Shown: positions 5,504 through 6,508 of the stretch, in pieces
Layout of the letters: each line of letters starts with the position of its first letter
Position numbering within the stretch: the stretch's first letter is position 1
Source of the DNA: Thermomicrobiaceae bacterium
GTDB taxonomy: Bacteria > Chloroflexota > Chloroflexia > Thermomicrobiales > Thermomicrobiaceae
Direction of reading: 5' to 3'
Length of the DNA stretch: 6,508 bases
Assembly: GCA_025966355.1 (NCBI GenBank)
Contig: JAICWZ010000114.1
Location: 1 to 6,508 of the forward strand
Program-made: the position numbers and the translations under genes
The notes under the pieces: generated by a model
Told to the model about the DNA's origin: nothing
What the model saw: the letters and a program-made list of their open reading frames with translations, nothing else
Database searches by the model: none

Positions 5504-6508
5504 TTACAGCTTCGAGTGCGCGAAGGCCTCGGCGTAGATCGGGTTGTCACGGCGGAAGGTGTCCGGGTGGACGCCCTTCAGTGTCGCCATGTGGTAGGCG
5601 AGGATCTGGAGCGGGACGACGGCAAGGAGGGGCGAGATCATTTCGTCGATGGCTGGTAGCGTGAAGACCGGTACATCCGGCAGGCCGTCGATCGGCTGGC
5701 CGACGATCCAGAGTGACGTGCCGAGGCCGTTGAGCGCGCGCGAAACTTCGGCGGCGCGCTGGGCGCCGTTGCCGGCGACGTGCACCATGATCGCCAGATC
5801 CTCGGCGTTGACTGTCACCATCGGGCCATGGAGAAACTGCTCGATCGGCAGGGCGTCGATCTGGCCGTAGGCCGCTTCGCGCACCTTGATGACTGCTTCG
5901 CTGGCCGTGATCGCGTTCGGGCCGGCGCCGGTGGCGTAGACGAGCCGCTTGATCGCCTCTTGCGCGATAGGGAGAACCTCATCCTCGCGGGCCAGCGCAT
6001 CGGCCATCTGATCGGGCAGGGCCATGAGCGCGGCGCGGAAACCGGACGTGCCCTTTGAGTTGCGTTGCTCGCCGAGTTCGGTTGCGATCTGCGCCAGGAC
6101 CGTCATGGCGGTGGTATGCGAAGAGGTGTAGGCGGCCGATTTCTCGCGATCGATCGTGCGCAGGATCTGCTGCGAGCCGGGATGCTCGGCCGCCTGGCTG
6201 CCGATCGAGATGATCGCGGCATCGGTGGCGCTGGCGCGTTTCAGGGCTTCGGCCGAAAAGTGCTTGACGCCGGTATGGGCCATGATGATGACGGCGTCAT
6301 CGGGACGCAGCGGGTAGGAATCGGGATAGGCAGCGAAGTCGTACGACATGACGGCGCGGGCGTCGGAACCGGCCGCGCGCAGCAACCAGCCGCCGATCTG
6401 GGCCGCGTGATAGCTCGTGCCGATGCCGACCAGGAAGACGCGCTTGGCATCGGCGATGCGCCCGGCCGCTTCTTTGGCGGCACCCCAATTGGTCGCGAGC
6501 ATCTGCCC
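5504..6508 (-). CDS. Double-SIS-domain sugar-phosphate isomerase, GlmS isomerase-like (5' end outside window)
   Basis: A cytosolic protein with two sugar isomerase (SIS) domains, related to the isomerase half of glucosamine-6-phosphate synthase and to AgaS/FrlB-type enzymes, which act on amino-sugar or fructosamine phosphates. Numbering from the ATG at 6502, SIS1 (about 18-150) contains VFLVGIGTSYHAA (22-34), a phosphate-binding loop, IIMAHTGVKHFS and TSSHTTAMTVLAQI. SIS2 (about 185-310) contains YATGAGPNAITASEA and KVREAAYG..., ending FLHGPM. E209 and H225 match the GlmS catalytic Glu488 and His504 with identical 16-residue spacing. The C-terminus, HPDTFRRDNPIYAEA to HSKL, replaces the PRNLAK motif that carries Lys603 in GlmS. 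The frame stays open past 6502 to the edge, so the true start, and possibly an N-terminal glutaminase domain, lies outside; a short extension only is more likely. Stop TAA is at 5504-5506. Confidence 0.88.
   Translation of the reverse strand, partial: GQMLATNWGAAKEAAGRIADAKRVFLVGIGTSYHAAQIGGWLLRAAGSDARAVMSYDFAAYPDSYPLRPDDAVIIMAHTGVKHFSAEALKRASATDAAIISIGSQAAEHPGSQQILRTIDREKSAAYTSSHTTAMTVLAQIATELGEQRNSKGTSGFRAALMALPDQMADALAREDEVLPIAQEAIKRLVYATGAGPNAITASEAVIKVREAAYGQIDALPIEQFLHGPMVTVNAEDLAIMVHVAGNGAQRAAEVSRALNGLGTSLWIVGQPIDGLPDVPVFTLPAIDEMISPLLAVVPLQILAYHMATLKGVHPDTFRRDNPIYAEAFAHSKL

Overview
This window is GC-rich DNA that reads as an ordinary bacterial chromosome segment. It carries two genes cut by the window ends, three complete recognisable or large genes, and two small membrane-protein ORFs. 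Lineage is not shown directly. The mix of a gluconokinase-like FGGY kinase, an M81 (MlrC) peptidase, a cupredoxin lipoprotein, a GlmS-like SIS protein and Ser- or Pro/Ala/Thr-rich lipoprotein linkers, together with clusters of GC-rich palindromes, fits Chloroflexota (Thermomicrobia-like). That placement is inference, and an actinobacterial source cannot be excluded.

Layout. From 1 to 1028 (minus) lies the N-terminal two thirds of an FGGY carbohydrate kinase, whose 3' end is outside the window. From 1029 to 1336 is a noncoding gap holding four consecutive hairpins (1159-1277). From 1337 to 1765 (minus) is a cupredoxin lipoprotein with a full set of type I copper ligands. A divergent intergenic region (1766-1954) has a direct-plus-inverted repeat and a good promoter for the next gene, the M81 metallopeptidase at 1955-3460 (plus). 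A strong hairpin (3481-3505) follows it.

From 3541 to 5299 (minus) is a small cell-envelope locus. In transcription order it has a 51-residue membrane protein, then after only 6 bases a 446-residue lipoprotein with internally similar beta-rich segments, and further on a possible 35-residue Trp-rich membrane peptide. An octamer-phased imperfect inverted repeat (5412-5488) separates this locus from the last gene. That gene is a double-SIS-domain sugar-phosphate isomerase-like protein (minus, 5504 to beyond the window end), which keeps the GlmS catalytic Glu and His with the same spacing.

The kinase and the SIS protein are both sugar-metabolism enzymes, but nothing shows that they act together. 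Cupredoxin and M81 are divergent neighbours without a known functional link. The least explained parts are the small-protein/lipoprotein locus and the two different palindromic repeat elements. I do not see a clear, previously undescribed multi-gene system such as a defence island, retron or CRISPR array.
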